DNA of 64,000 nt from Rhodospirillales bacterium (GCA_947466085.1 CANIEC010000001.1:32673-96672); one strand, 5' to 3'. Shown: positions 31,436 through 40,539, counted from the stretch's first letter. The notes: generated from the letters alone by a model not told the origin. Numbers and translations: made by a program.

Positions 31436-33790
31436 TCACAGGCGGTTGAGCGCGGCGAGCATGCGCTCGGGTGTCATCGGCAGCTCGGTGATCGACGCAC
31501 CGAGCGGCCGGATCGCGTCGTTGACGGCGTTGAGAACGGCTCCGACCGCGCCGGTGGTGCCGGCCTCGCCCGCGCCCTTGGCACCCAAAACGGAATGCGG
31601 CCACGGAGTCTCGACATGATCGATCACCATGTCGGGCAGGTCGGAGGCCAGCGGCACAAGATAATCGGCGAGCGAGGCGTTCTGCACTTGGCCCCCGGCG
31701 TCGTATACCAGCTCCTCGAACAGTGCCTGGCCGATCCCCTGGGCGATGCCGCCGCGCACCTGCTCGGCCACCAGCAGCGGGTTGACGATGGTGCCGAAAT
31801 CGTCGACCGCCCAATGGCGCAACAGCCGCACCGCGCCCGTTCGCACATCGACCTCGACCAATGAGGCTTGCACGCCATTGGTCGGCACCAGCGCGGGCCA
31901 GTCGTGGCCGAGGTGACGCGATAACGAGAGGCTCACCTGCGCCCCCCTGGGCAGGAGCTGGGGTTTGAAATGCACGATCTCGGCCAGGTCGGCCAGGCTG
32001 ATGCCGTTGCCCTGCTCACTGTCGGCAGGGGCGATCATTCCGTCGGTCATCGACAGCCGCTCGGCGACGGTCTGCAGCAGCTGCGCCGCCGCCTCGAGGA
32101 TGACCGCGCGCAACTCGCGTGAAGCATGGAGAGCCAGCTCGCCGCCGACCGCAGTACCGCGCGACGCACGCACGCCCGAGCCATAGGGTGTGGCCTGGCT
32201 GTCGCCGGAAACGATGCGAACGCGATCGAAGGGGACGCCGAGCTCGTCGGCGATCACCTGCGCCACCACCGTGTGCGTGCCCTGCCCCTGGTCGGTAACG
32301 CTGATGGCACAGCGCACCGCGCCCGAGGGGTCAACCGACAGAGTTATGCCGTCCTGCGCCGTGGCCTTGCGGATATGGGCGTTGGAGGGTGCATTGGTCG
32401 CGGTGCGCTCGATGAAGCAGGCGATGCCGAAGCCTCTATGGATGCCTTCGCCACGCAGCCGTTCATTCTCGGCGCGGAGGGCCGGGATGTCGATGATCTC
32501 CCCGAGCCGGCGCAGGCAGGCCTGATGCGACAGCGCGTCGAGATCGATGCCAGTACGCGTCTTCACCGGATAGGCGTCGTCGGCTACGTAGTTGGCGAGC
32601 CGCAGTGCCACAGGATCAAACCCCATGGCGGCCGCCGCCTTCTCGATCAGATGTTCGCCGATGGCCGCGGCGATTGGATGACCGACGCCGCGATACTGGC
32701 CGACGATGTTCTTGTTCTGGAACACGACCTCGAGCCGGCCGCCGACATGCCGCACACGATAGGGCGCCATGGCCAGCCGTACCGCCTCGTCAGCCTCCTG
32801 CACGCTGGAGCCCGGATGGGTCGAAAAGGCGCCCATGGCGAGACGAGTCTCAGCCCGCCAAGCCACGAACCTGCCCTCCTCGTCGAGCGCCAGCTTCGCC
32901 GTCACGATCTGCTCGCGGGCATGGATGTCGGCCAGCAGCGCTTCCATGCGGTCGGCGATGTACTTTACCGGCCGGCCGATCAGGCGCGAGATGGCCACGG
33001 TCGCCACCTCATCGGAGTATAGGTGGATCTTGGCGCCGAACGAGCCGCCGACATGCGGGCAGATCACGCGAATGCGTCCCTCGTCGAGGCCGAGATGGGT
33101 GGCATAGAGCGAGCGCAGCTGATGCGGCGCGGTGTGGCTCTGATACACGCTTAGACTGCCGTCGCCCGGCAGGTAGCTCGCCACGACGCCGCGCGTCTCC
33201 ATCGGCATTACGGTCTGCCGGTTGAACCGGAAGGCGGCCTCAACGACGCAGGCTGCCTCGTCGAACAGCGCGCGGTTCTCCGGATCGCCGACTTCGGCCT
33301 GATAGGCAAGGTTGCCCGCAAGATCGGGATGGGCGCGCGCCGCGTCCGGCGCCATCGCGCCTTCCAGGTCGCAGGCCGGCGGCAACAGCTCCCAATCGAT
33401 TTCGACCAACTCGACCGCATCCTCGGCGAGCGCGCGGCTCTCAGCCACCACCGCAACGACGGCCTGGCCCACGAACACGACGCGGTCCGTCGCCAGCGGA
33501 TACTGGGTGCGCAGCACGTAGCCTGGATAGGTCTGCGAGGTCTGCCACCCCTTGCAGAGCGGCGCCAGGTCGGCGGCGGTGACGACGCGCACCACGCCGG
33601 GCAGCGCGTCGGCGTCGGCGGTGCGGATGGCCACAATGCTTGCATGCGCGTGCGGAGAGCGCAGAAAGGCCACATGCAGCACGCCCGGCATCGCGACATC
33701 GTCGATATAGGTGCCGCGGCCACCGACGAACAGCTTGGCATCGCCGCGCCGATGCGACGAGCCGATCGCCTTGGTCGTTGCGCTGGTCAT
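31436..33790 (-). CDS. Molybdenum hydroxylase large subunit (XdhB/CoxL family)
   Basis: The 784-residue molybdopterin subunit starts at ATG 33790, which overlaps the iron-sulfur subunit stop (ATGA). It has DAKLFVGGRGTYIDDV, HVGGSFGAKIHLY, the active-site loop region GQYRGVGHPIAAAI and the C-terminal GAKGAGEAGTTGAVG with the catalytic glutamate. The loop differs from both CO dehydrogenase (AYRCSFR) and the usual AYRGAGR, so a distinct substrate is likely. It forms a complete three-subunit enzyme with the next two upstream genes. Hydroxylation of a pyridine-, pyrimidine- or purine-like ring is the natural prediction. Confidence 0.92.
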   Translation of the reverse strand: MTSATTKAIGSSHRRGDAKLFVGGRGTYIDDVAMPGVLHVAFLRSPHAHASIVAIRTADADALPGVVRVVTAADLAPLCKGWQTSQTYPGYVLRTQYPLATDRVVFVGQAVVAVVAESRALAEDAVELVEIDWELLPPACDLEGAMAPDAARAHPDLAGNLAYQAEVGDPENRALFDEAACVVEAAFRFNRQTVMPMETRGVVASYLPGDGSLSVYQSHTAPHQLRSLYATHLGLDEGRIRVICPHVGGSFGAKIHLYSDEVATVAISRLIGRPVKYIADRMEALLADIHAREQIVTAKLALDEEGRFVAWRAETRLAMGAFSTHPGSSVQEADEAVRLAMAPYRVRHVGGRLEVVFQNKNIVGQYRGVGHPIAAAIGEHLIEKAAAAMGFDPVALRLANYVADDAYPVKTRTGIDLDALSHQACLRRLGEIIDIPALRAENERLRGEGIHRGFGIACFIERTATNAPSNAHIRKATAQDGITLSVDPSGAVRCAISVTDQGQGTHTVVAQVIADELGVPFDRVRIVSGDSQATPYGSGVRASRGTAVGGELALHASRELRAVILEAAAQLLQTVAERLSMTDGMIAPADSEQGNGISLADLAEIVHFKPQLLPRGAQVSLSLSRHLGHDWPALVPTNGVQASLVEVDVRTGAVRLLRHWAVDDFGTIVNPLLVAEQVRGGIAQGIGQALFEELVYDAGGQVQNASLADYLVPLASDLPDMVIDHVETPWPHSVLGAKGAGEAGTTGAVGAVLNAVNDAIRPLGASITELPMTPERMLAALNRL

Positions 33791-34260
33791 CGCTTCACCT
33801 TCGCTGCAGCCGCGACGGCATCGACGATCGCCTCGTAACCGGTGCAACGGCAGATGTTGCCGGACAGCGCCTCTCGGATTTTCTCGCGCGAGGGGTTGGG
33901 CTCGCGCGACAGCAACTCGGCCGCGGTCAGGAGCATGCCAGGCGTGCAGAAGCCGCATTGAAGCGCGTTGCGGTCGACGAACGCCGCCTGCAATGCCGCG
34001 ATTCGCCCGCTGTCGCTCGCCCCCTCGATCGTCTCGACCTCAGCGCCGTCAAGCTGCACCGCAAAGACCAGGCAGCCGCGCACGACCGCCCCGTCGAGGA
34101 CGATGGAACAGGCGCCGCAAACGCCGTGCTCGCAGCCGACATGGGTGCCGGTGAGACCGGACTCATGCCGGATCATATCGGCCGCGCTGGTGCGCGGCTC
34201 GACATGCTTGGCCACGGCGCGGCCGTTCAGCCGGAACTTGATCGTGTGAATGCCGCTCAT
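33787..34260 (-). CDS. Molybdenum hydroxylase [2Fe-2S] subunit (CoxS type)
   Basis: The 157-residue protein has both iron-sulfur sites of the family: the plant-ferredoxin-type cluster in [15 protein letters not shown]...C and the second cluster in QCGFCTPGM...CRCTGY. Electrons from the molybdenum centre pass through it to the FAD subunit. It overlaps both neighbours by 4 nt (ATGA), as usual for coxMSL-type operons. Confidence 0.95.
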   Translation of the reverse strand: MSGIHTIKFRLNGRAVAKHVEPRTSAADMIRHESGLTGTHVGCEHGVCGACSIVLDGAVVRGCLVFAVQLDGAEVETIEGASDSGRIAALQAAFVDRNALQCGFCTPGMLLTAAELLSREPNPSREKIREALSGNICRCTGYEAIVDAVAAAAKVKR

Positions 34261-35102
34261 GCCGCCACCCCCGCGCGATCGATGTCGTCGCGGCAGCGCC
34301 GCGCAAGCTCGGCGGCGATCACGAGCTTGGCCCGTCCAGCGGTGCCTGCGCCCGCCGTCGATGGCAGGTCGAGCGCGAGCGCGGCCAGCATCTCAGCCTC
34401 GCCCGCCTGCGGCTTGTCCGCAAACATCGTTTCGAGATGGGCAAGCCGAACGGCGCGGTCCTCGATACCGAACGCCGCCCAGCGCTGCAGCCCCTGCCCG
34501 CGCCGGCCGACGATACCCGCCAACGCGAGATCGCCGTGGCGACGCGACATCTCGTGGAGGGCGGCCGGATCGCGCGCGGCGGTCAGCGGAATCGACACGC
34601 CGGTCAGCATCTCGCCCGGCTCGAGGGCCGTCGCGAACATGCCGCGGAAGAAGTCTCCGGCCGCGACGGTGCGCTCGGACCCGGACGAGGCAATGTGCAG
34701 GGTCGCCTCGAGCACCAGTATGCAGGCGGGAAACTCCGCCGCCGGATCGGCATGGCAGAGGCTGCCGCCCAGCGTACCGCGGTTGCGCACCGCCTGGTGC
34801 GCTACATGCCGCACCGCGCTCGCCAGCAGGGGCACGTGACGCGCCACCAGCAGATCGGTCTCGAGTTGGCGGTGGCGGACCAGCGCACCGACATGCAGCG
34901 CGTCGCCGGCCAGCGTCACCCTCTGCAACTCGGCAAGGCCGCCGATATCGACCAGCAGCGCGGGCGAGACGAGACGAAGATTCATCATCGGCACGAGACT
35001 TTGGCCACCTGCTATCACCCGCGCGTCGACCGGCCCGGCCAGCAGGCTGCACGCCTCCTCGACCGAGGTTGCGCGCCGATAGGCGAACGGCCGCGGCTTC
35101 AC
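34257..35102 (-). CDS. Molybdenum hydroxylase FAD subunit (CoxM type)
   Basis: The 281-residue protein has the two FAD-binding segments VIAGGQSLVPMMNLRL and RNRGTLGGSLCHADPAAEFPA. I chose the GTG at 35100-35102, which overlaps the preceding gene's stop as GTGA and gives the typical KPRPFAYRRATS start; the frame is open further upstream over the monooxygenase gene. It completes the hydroxylase with the two following genes and passes electrons on to an acceptor or oxygen. Confidence 0.93.
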   Translation of the reverse strand: MKPRPFAYRRATSVEEACSLLAGPVDARVIAGGQSLVPMMNLRLVSPALLVDIGGLAELQRVTLAGDALHVGALVRHRQLETDLLVARHVPLLASAVRHVAHQAVRNRGTLGGSLCHADPAAEFPACILVLEATLHIASSGSERTVAAGDFFRGMFATALEPGEMLTGVSIPLTAARDPAALHEMSRRHGDLALAGIVGRRGQGLQRWAAFGIEDRAVRLAHLETMFADKPQAGEAEMLAALALDLPSTAGAGTAGRAKLVIAAELARRCRDDIDRAGVAA

Positions 35103-36223
35103 AGCGCACCGGTCGGCGGTCGCAGCGCCGCACAGCGTATCGTGTGCTCGCGCAGCCACGCGTTGCCCGTGAGCAGCTTCAGCGTCAGCTTGCGCAGGGC
35201 TTGGGGCATCAGCGCAAGTTCGCCATAGAGGCGTGAGACCGTCTGCACCCATTCGACGAAGCGTCGCTCGTTGGCCTGCCAGGTCGCCAGCGCCGTCTCC
35301 ACATCGTCGTGCTTCGCGAGCGCGTCGGCCAGCGACAGGCCCGAGGTCATGGCGACACCGCCGCCCTGCCCGAGAAATGGCGGCTGGGCGCTGACGGCGT
35401 CGCCGATCAGAGCAACGCGGCCGCGTGCCCAGGAATGCACGCGCACGACCTCAAACCAGTCGCCCTTGCCGTCCTCGGGGATACGCTCGATCACCCAGTC
35501 GAGATGCGGAAAGGTCTCGAGCCACGAGGCCCGGTCGAACGGCGCGCCGGCCGCCGGATCGCCACGCACCGAGGTCAGCTGAACGTAGACCTGCTCGGGG
35601 CTGCTTGGGGCATAGAGCAGTCGCCGACTGCCGTTCCAGTGCTCGCTGATGCGGCTGCGCGATTCGTGCGCGACATCCCCGACCTCGCGATGGATCATGA
35701 TGCGGTAGCCGTACTGGCCCACCGGCTTGCGCGAGCGCAGCAGTCCGAGACTGTCGCGCACCCGACTGTTGACGCCGTCGGCGCCGACCACGAGATCGCC
35801 GTGCTCCACCGTACCGTCGCGGAAGCGCAGGCCGCCCCCCGGATCAGCCCCCTGTACCGACTTGCCGAAGTGAATCTCGCCGCCCGCCGCCAGCACCGCA
35901 TCCTTGAGCGAGGTCAGCAGCGCGCGGCGCATCGGCAGGAAGAGGCGGCCGCTCGCCGCCGTGTTTTCGACGCCGAGCAGCTCGCCCTCCGCGCCGCGCC
36001 GCTCACGTACCTGCACCTGCTGCACGCCTGCAGTTACCTGCTCGTAGACGCCCAGCGTCTCGAGCACGCGAAGACCGTTCTCCCAGATGTAGATCGCCGC
36101 CCCCAGGATCCGAATATCGTCGCTCTGTTCGTAGATACGGACCCGCCAGCCCTTGCGCAGCAACGCCAGGCCAGCGGCCAGACCGCCGATTCCCGCGCCT
36201 GCAACGATCGCATTGCCCTTCAT
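35099..36223 (-). CDS. FAD-dependent monooxygenase (NicC/HpxO/salicylate-hydroxylase type)
   Basis: The 374-residue class A flavoprotein has IVAGAGIGGLAAGLALLRKG at the N-terminus, LVVGADGVNSRVRDSLG in the middle and IGDAVSAQPPFLGQGGG near the C-terminus. The group includes 6-hydroxynicotinate 3-monooxygenase (NicC), urate hydroxylase (HpxO) and salicylate hydroxylase. The start at ATG 36223 overlaps the ABC ATPase stop by one base. In the context of a molybdenum hydroxylase and a NicX-like protein, a NicC-like second ring hydroxylation is the most economical role. Confidence 0.88.
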   Translation of the reverse strand: MKGNAIVAGAGIGGLAAGLALLRKGWRVRIYEQSDDIRILGAAIYIWENGLRVLETLGVYEQVTAGVQQVQVRERRGAEGELLGVENTAASGRLFLPMRRALLTSLKDAVLAAGGEIHFGKSVQGADPGGGLRFRDGTVEHGDLVVGADGVNSRVRDSLGLLRSRKPVGQYGYRIMIHREVGDVAHESRSRISEHWNGSRRLLYAPSSPEQVYVQLTSVRGDPAAGAPFDRASWLETFPHLDWVIERIPEDGKGDWFEVVRVHSWARGRVALIGDAVSAQPPFLGQGGGVAMTSGLSLADALAKHDDVETALATWQANERRFVEWVQTVSRLYGELALMPQALRKLTLKLLTGNAWLREHTIRCAALRPPTGAL

Positions 36224-36984
36224 CAGACGTACCGCATCAGGGTGGCGAGCACAGCGCGCTGCGTCTCGTATTGCGCCGGGTCGTCGTACGTGCGCGGCCG
36301 GCGCAGATGGCCGAGTCCGATCTCGTCGCAGATGCGGCTGTTCGGGCCGCTCTTCATCACCACGATCCGGTCCGAGAGATAGACAGACTCCAGTGAATTG
36401 TGCGTCACAAACAGCACGGTGCGACGGTCGGCCTCCCACAGCGACAGCAACAGCTGGCGCATGCGAAGTGCCGTGATCTCGTCGAGAGCGCTGAACGGCT
36501 CGTCCATCAGCAGCAATTCCGGCTCGATCGAGAAGGCTCGCGCGATGGAGACGCGCTGCTGCATGCCACCCGACAGCTGTAGCGGAAAATAGTCGGCGAA
36601 CGATGCGAGGCCGACGGCCTGCAGCCAGCGTTCGCAGCGCGCCGCCCATTCCAACTTGGGGACTCGCGCCGCATCGAGCGCGAACTCGATGTTGCCGCGC
36701 ACCGTGCGCCACGGCAGCAGGCGCGGCTCCTGGAACAGATAGGCGATGCGGGGCTTGGCGGCGCCCACTGCGCTGCGACCGATCTCGACCTTTCCCTCGA
36801 AACTCGTGTCGAGGCCGCTGAGTGCATTGAGCAGTGTGGATTTCCCGCAGCCCGACGGTCCAAGGATCGTCACGAACTCGCCGGGCGTCACCTGTAGGTC
36901 GACGTTCTCCAGCACACGAAGGCGGGAGCCGTCAGCGGTCTGGAACTCCTTTGCAAAGTCCCGGATGGCGATGGATACCGACAT
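36223..36984 (-). CDS. NitT/TauT-type ABC importer, ATP-binding subunit
   Basis: The 253-residue ATPase has Walker A GPSGCGKST, Q-loop FQEPRLLPWRTV, signature LSGGMQQRVSIARAF, Walker B LLLMDEPFSALDE and the H-loop FVTHNSLES. The FQEPRLLPW pattern is characteristic of the nitrate/taurine/sulfonate/thiamine-precursor importer family. The ATG at 36984 gives a normal N-terminus, 5 bp after the permease gene. It energises uptake of the substrate of this operon. Confidence 0.94.
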   Translation of the reverse strand: MSVSIAIRDFAKEFQTADGSRLRVLENVDLQVTPGEFVTILGPSGCGKSTLLNALSGLDTSFEGKVEIGRSAVGAAKPRIAYLFQEPRLLPWRTVRGNIEFALDAARVPKLEWAARCERWLQAVGLASFADYFPLQLSGGMQQRVSIARAFSIEPELLLMDEPFSALDEITALRMRQLLLSLWEADRRTVLFVTHNSLESVYLSDRIVVMKSGPNSRICDEIGLGHLRRPRTYDDPAQYETQRAVLATLMRYV

Positions 36985-36988
36985 CGCG

Positions 36989-37759
36989 TCAGGCCAGCCG
37001 CGCCGCGGGCCGCCAGCGGAACAGGCGGCGCTCGATACCGCCCAGCACCACGACCTCAATCAGCAGCATGATAGCGACGAAGAAAACCGTGTACTCGAGC
37101 ACGCGACCGAGATCGAACAGCTGGTGATAGTATTCGATTTGGTAGCCGATGCCGTTGCTGCGGCCGAGCAGCTCGACGAACAGCACCATCTTCCACACAA
37201 GCCCGAGACCGAACCGTGCCGACGCCATGAGCGATGCGGCAAGCTGCGGCAGGACGACGGACGTAACGATGCGGATCGGCGACAGGCCAAATGCCCGCGC
37301 CATCTGGATCAGTTTCACATCGACGGCCTTGGCGCTTTCCCAGATGTTGATGGTCAGCACCCAGACCACCGCCAGCGCCGCCGCCACGACGGCCGCGAAC
37401 TCGTTGAGGCCGATCGAGGTGTAGGCGAGAATGATGAAGACGAGGCTCGGGATCATCAGCCCGATGACCACCCAGGAACCGAACAGCTGGCGGGCGAATG
37501 CCGAGAAGCCCAGTGCGATCCCGAAAGGTATGGCGATCGCCATCGACAGGCCAAATCCAAGAAAGATACGCATCAGCGTCACGCCCAGATGCTTCCAGAT
37601 CTCCGGCTTCTGGACGTCCTGGACCAGGTAGATCAGCACCTGGTGTGGCGGCGGCAGCAATGGCTTGGCCGGCATCCAGGCTGCCGCGTACCAGATTCCC
37701 AGCAGCATCGCGACCGACGCCAGCCGGGGCACCGCGCCGGCGAACAGACGCGACTTCAC
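36989..37759 (-). CDS. NitT/TauT-type ABC importer, permease subunit
   Basis: The 256-residue membrane protein has about six hydrophobic segments and the inner-membrane-component EAA-type loop (KLIQMARAFGLSPIRIVTSVVLPQL split over residues about 140-165). It matches SsuC/TauC-like permeases in length. It starts 6 bp after the binding-protein gene and ends 5 bp before the ATPase gene. Confidence 0.92.
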   Translation of the reverse strand: MKSRLFAGAVPRLASVAMLLGIWYAAAWMPAKPLLPPPHQVLIYLVQDVQKPEIWKHLGVTLMRIFLGFGLSMAIAIPFGIALGFSAFARQLFGSWVVIGLMIPSLVFIILAYTSIGLNEFAAVVAAALAVVWVLTINIWESAKAVDVKLIQMARAFGLSPIRIVTSVVLPQLAASLMASARFGLGLVWKMVLFVELLGRSNGIGYQIEYYHQLFDLGRVLEYTVFFVAIMLLIEVVVLGGIERRLFRWRPAARLA

Positions 37760-37765
37760 GGTCTG

Positions 37766-38770
37766 TCAGCTCGAGAAGCTGGTGTTGAAAATGCCCGTCG
37801 GCAGGGCGTCGACACCCATGGCTTCCTTGCCGCCCGTCGCATAGAGCACGTCGAAGAGCTGCTTGGTCTCGGCCATCGGGTCGGCGGAGAAGCGCGCCAT
37901 GGTCACGTCGCGGCTATAGTCGCGCATCAGCGGCACGACAGCCGCGTCGGTGATGTTCTGCCGCGCCAGGCACTCGACCCAGATCGGGTCGTTGGCGCGC
38001 AGGTATTCGACGGCGTCGCGATAAGCCATGGCGAAGGCGCGGACGTTCTTCGGGTTCGAGCGGCAATAGGCTTCACGGAACGCGACCGACGTGAGCATCG
38101 TGCTGGTGGGCATGCCCGCGAGCTTGAGCAGGTCCTTGCTGTTGAACAGGATCCGGTACTCGCCTGAGGCGACCATCGGCATGGCGAGATTGTAGAAGAT
38201 GAACGTGGCGTCGATCTGCTTCTGGTCCATCAGGCCGCGCAGCAGGCCGGGTCCGGCGTCTTGAATCGTGCTCTCGGTCCGCGGGTCGTAGCCGAACTTC
38301 GACTTGGCTGTCGCGAGATAGAGGACCCATTCCGGGCTGAAGCGATTGTAGGTGCCGACCTTCCTGCCCTTGAGGTCGGCCACAGTCTTGGCCGGCGAGT
38401 TCTTCGGAACGACCCAGACGTTGGGCATCTCGAGGAAGGGCACGATCGCGGCGATCTCCTCGCCCGCAGTGCGCACCCGCGCCAGCTCCAGCCAATTCAT
38501 CAGGCCGCCCTCGACCGCCCCCGAGCGGAACGCGGTCAGCGCTGCACCGCCGGGCTGTACCGACACGTTCTCCAGCTCGAACCCGTACTTTCGATCGAAC
38601 CCGAGCTTGGCGATCGCCCAGAACGGATAGTCGTTGCCTCCGGGGAAAGAGGCGACCCGCACCTTGCCGCCCTCGCCTTTGAAATCCTGGGCCGTCGCAC
38701 GCGTCGTGGTGAGGCCTGCCACGGACAAAAGGGACGAGAGGATGCTGAATGATCGCCGGGTTAGAGCCAT
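37766..38770 (-). CDS. NMT1/TauA-like periplasmic solute-binding protein
   Basis: The 334-residue protein starts at ATG 38770 with a twin-arginine-like signal (LTRRSFSILSSLLSVAG ... ATAQD). Mature blocks VRVASFPGGNDYPFWAIAKLGF, FRSGAVEGGLMNWLELARV and TVADLKGRKVGTYNRFSPEW fit the NMT1/SsuA family, which binds sulfonates, nitrate, pyrimidine precursors or aromatic acids. It is the first gene of the nine-gene operon; two dyad repeats lie 61-93 bp upstream of its start codon. Confidence 0.9.
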   Translation of the reverse strand: MALTRRSFSILSSLLSVAGLTTTRATAQDFKGEGGKVRVASFPGGNDYPFWAIAKLGFDRKYGFELENVSVQPGGAALTAFRSGAVEGGLMNWLELARVRTAGEEIAAIVPFLEMPNVWVVPKNSPAKTVADLKGRKVGTYNRFSPEWVLYLATAKSKFGYDPRTESTIQDAGPGLLRGLMDQKQIDATFIFYNLAMPMVASGEYRILFNSKDLLKLAGMPTSTMLTSVAFREAYCRSNPKNVRAFAMAYRDAVEYLRANDPIWVECLARQNITDAAVVPLMRDYSRDVTMARFSADPMAETKQLFDVLYATGGKEAMGVDALPTGIFNTSFSS

Positions 38771-38830
38771 GTCGGCCTCCAGAAGAATCGGGATTTCGAT
38801 CACTCTACGGAGCGCCCGCCACCCGGTGCA

Positions 38831-38863
38831 GGGTAGCTACCGTTATTGGGGGGTATGCTACCC
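38831..38863. promoter_or_regulatory. Two GGGTA-TACCC dyads 20 bp apart (operator candidate)
   Basis: GGGTAGCTACC begins at 38831 and GGGTATGCTACCC at 38851, so the two dyads are exactly 20 bp, or about two helical turns, apart. They share half-sites GGGTA and TACC(C). They lie in the 104-bp gap between the regulator gene's end and the first gene of the N-heterocycle operon, where an activator or repressor of that operon would bind. Confidence 0.55.
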
Positions 38864-38874
38864 GGCCGCTTCGG

Positions 38875-40506
38875 CTAGGCGTCGAGGCCTGCCTTGCGCA
38901 AGCCCTGGTGCAGGTGCTCTGACAACGCATCAACTCCCGAGAGATAGCGGAAATACCGGTCGGCGAACCGTGGAAAGTGAGCCCATTTGCGACGCACCTC
39001 GGCTATGGCGAGGGCTGCCTCCTCGGACCGGCCCAGCTGGCCGAAAGCGGCGGCGCGTAGCAACGAGGGCGTGAACTGCTCACCGGCTGGGTAGGCCTTC
39101 AATTCGTTCAGCGCGCCCAGATAGTCCCGCTGGCGATAGGCATTGAGGAAGGTGGCCCGAAATGCCCAGCCCGGCGGATGGCGGATCGCTGCCAGCGCTT
39201 GTGCCATGAGCTGCGCGCCAGTCTCCCAATCTCCCGCCAGAGAGCGGAAAAAGCCGGCGCTGAGGTTGGTACTCGGCGCATGAGCATTGCCAGCCGCCAG
39301 GCGCTCGCAGACTTCCAACGCACCAGCGAGATCACGACGGTACATCGCAATGGTCGCAGCTGCCACGTGTGCATAGGCGCAGCCCTGGTCGAGCTCCATG
39401 GCGCGCTGGGTATAGCGATCGGCGGTCTGCAAGAAATCGACGTCATCATCGAAGCCTAGGCAATTGCCAGTGAAGGCGGTGTGTGCCAACGCAGCCCACA
39501 TCATCGCCGAATAGGGTGTGCGCCTGACGCCGATCTCCAGGTCGGTCCGGGCCAGGCGGTAGACCTGCTCGTTGGTGATGCGCGTAAGGTAGCGATGGCG
39601 CTGGATGGCGACATGCGGGGTCCACACGTGATCGGCATCGCTGCCTCCCGCCTCGCTACTGACCGACTCGAAGGCGAGCAGCCGGCAGATCACGCCGTGG
39701 AAGTCGGCGATCTCGGCCGACACACGGCGTGCGATCGCGTCCTGCACCTCGATGGTGGCAGTGGCGTCGGGCGGGCCGTCGAACGAATCGGTCCAGATGA
39801 TCGCGTTGGCCTGCAGATCGTGCAGCTTCAGGACGGCGCGCAGTCGCCTCCCACTCTGGCGCGCGCTGCTGGTCACGATGAAGCGCGCCCTCGTCGACAG
39901 GGCCAGAGACGCAGGCGATGCACCTTCGGGAAGGATCGGGATCGCGGGCGCCACCGAGAGGTCCGGATAGCGCGCCAGCTCGACCGTGAGCTGTTCGGTC
40001 AATCCCTGGGAAAAGGACGCAGCCTCCGGGCCGAGTCCGCTGGTCTGCACAACCAGCAGCCGCGTCGGTGCGAGCGTGCCCAGCATCGCGACGCCCGCGT
40101 CCGGGCGCATTGGCGACACCCGTTCGAAGGTCGGCACGTAACTCCCGCGCGGCACAAAAATGCGAACCGGGTCGCCGGCACCCTGGTTGGCATAGTAGCT
40201 GTCGAGGTTACGGCGCAGTTTGCCCGCTTCCAATCGCACCAGCGGGTCGTAATCCGGATCGAACTCCGGACCGCGGCCGAGCGCCTCCGTGGCGATGCTG
40301 TACTGTTTCAACAGGCGCGCCTCGCCCGCCAGAGTACGCTCGACGATGTAGGCGAGGAAGCGCCCGCTGCGCGTCGAGGTGGCGAAGCAGGGGGTCCCGA
40401 GAATGCGGCGGAGCTGCATGCCGATATCCATCGCGGAAGGCGCCGGATCGGCCGTGCCGGTCGCGCTCGCTTCCTCGGCGTCAGACAGGGGCCTAGCGGT
40501 GACCAT
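38875..40506 (-). CDS. TPR-containing regulator with N-terminal DNA-binding-like segment
   Basis: The 543-residue protein has an N-terminal region (about residues 28-130: FLAYIVERTLAGEARLLKQY, YDPLVRLEAGKLRRNLDSYY, FVPRGSYVPTFE) found in proteobacterial proteins that join a winged-helix-like domain to TolB/adenylate-cyclase-type and TPR modules. The middle (about 145-270) resembles a TolB-like alpha/beta segment. The C-terminal 250 residues read as tetratricopeptide helices (AYAHVAAATIAMYRRDLAGALEVCERL). No cyclase motifs or membrane segment are visible. It is immediately upstream of the catabolic operon on the same strand and is the only regulator I recognise in the window, so control of that operon is inferred. 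Confidence 0.65.
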   Translation of the reverse strand: MVTARPLSDAEEASATGTADPAPSAMDIGMQLRRILGTPCFATSTRSGRFLAYIVERTLAGEARLLKQYSIATEALGRGPEFDPDYDPLVRLEAGKLRRNLDSYYANQGAGDPVRIFVPRGSYVPTFERVSPMRPDAGVAMLGTLAPTRLLVVQTSGLGPEAASFSQGLTEQLTVELARYPDLSVAPAIPILPEGASPASLALSTRARFIVTSSARQSGRRLRAVLKLHDLQANAIIWTDSFDGPPDATATIEVQDAIARRVSAEIADFHGVICRLLAFESVSSEAGGSDADHVWTPHVAIQRHRYLTRITNEQVYRLARTDLEIGVRRTPYSAMMWAALAHTAFTGNCLGFDDDVDFLQTADRYTQRAMELDQGCAYAHVAAATIAMYRRDLAGALEVCERLAAGNAHAPSTNLSAGFFRSLAGDWETGAQLMAQALAAIRHPPGWAFRATFLNAYRQRDYLGALNELKAYPAGEQFTPSLLRAAAFGQLGRSEEAALAIAEVRRKWAHFPRFADRYFRYLSGVDALSEHLHQGLRKAGLDA

Positions 40507-40519
40507 CTCGCAGTACGAA

Positions 40520-40539
40520 GCAATAGATGTGCCTATTGC
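40520..40539. promoter_or_regulatory. Inverted repeat upstream of the regulator gene
   Basis: GCAATAG and CTATTGC form a perfect 7-bp inverted repeat with a 6-bp spacer, 14-33 bp upstream of the regulator start codon at 40506. It could be an auto-regulatory operator or a short leader hairpin. Confidence 0.35.
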
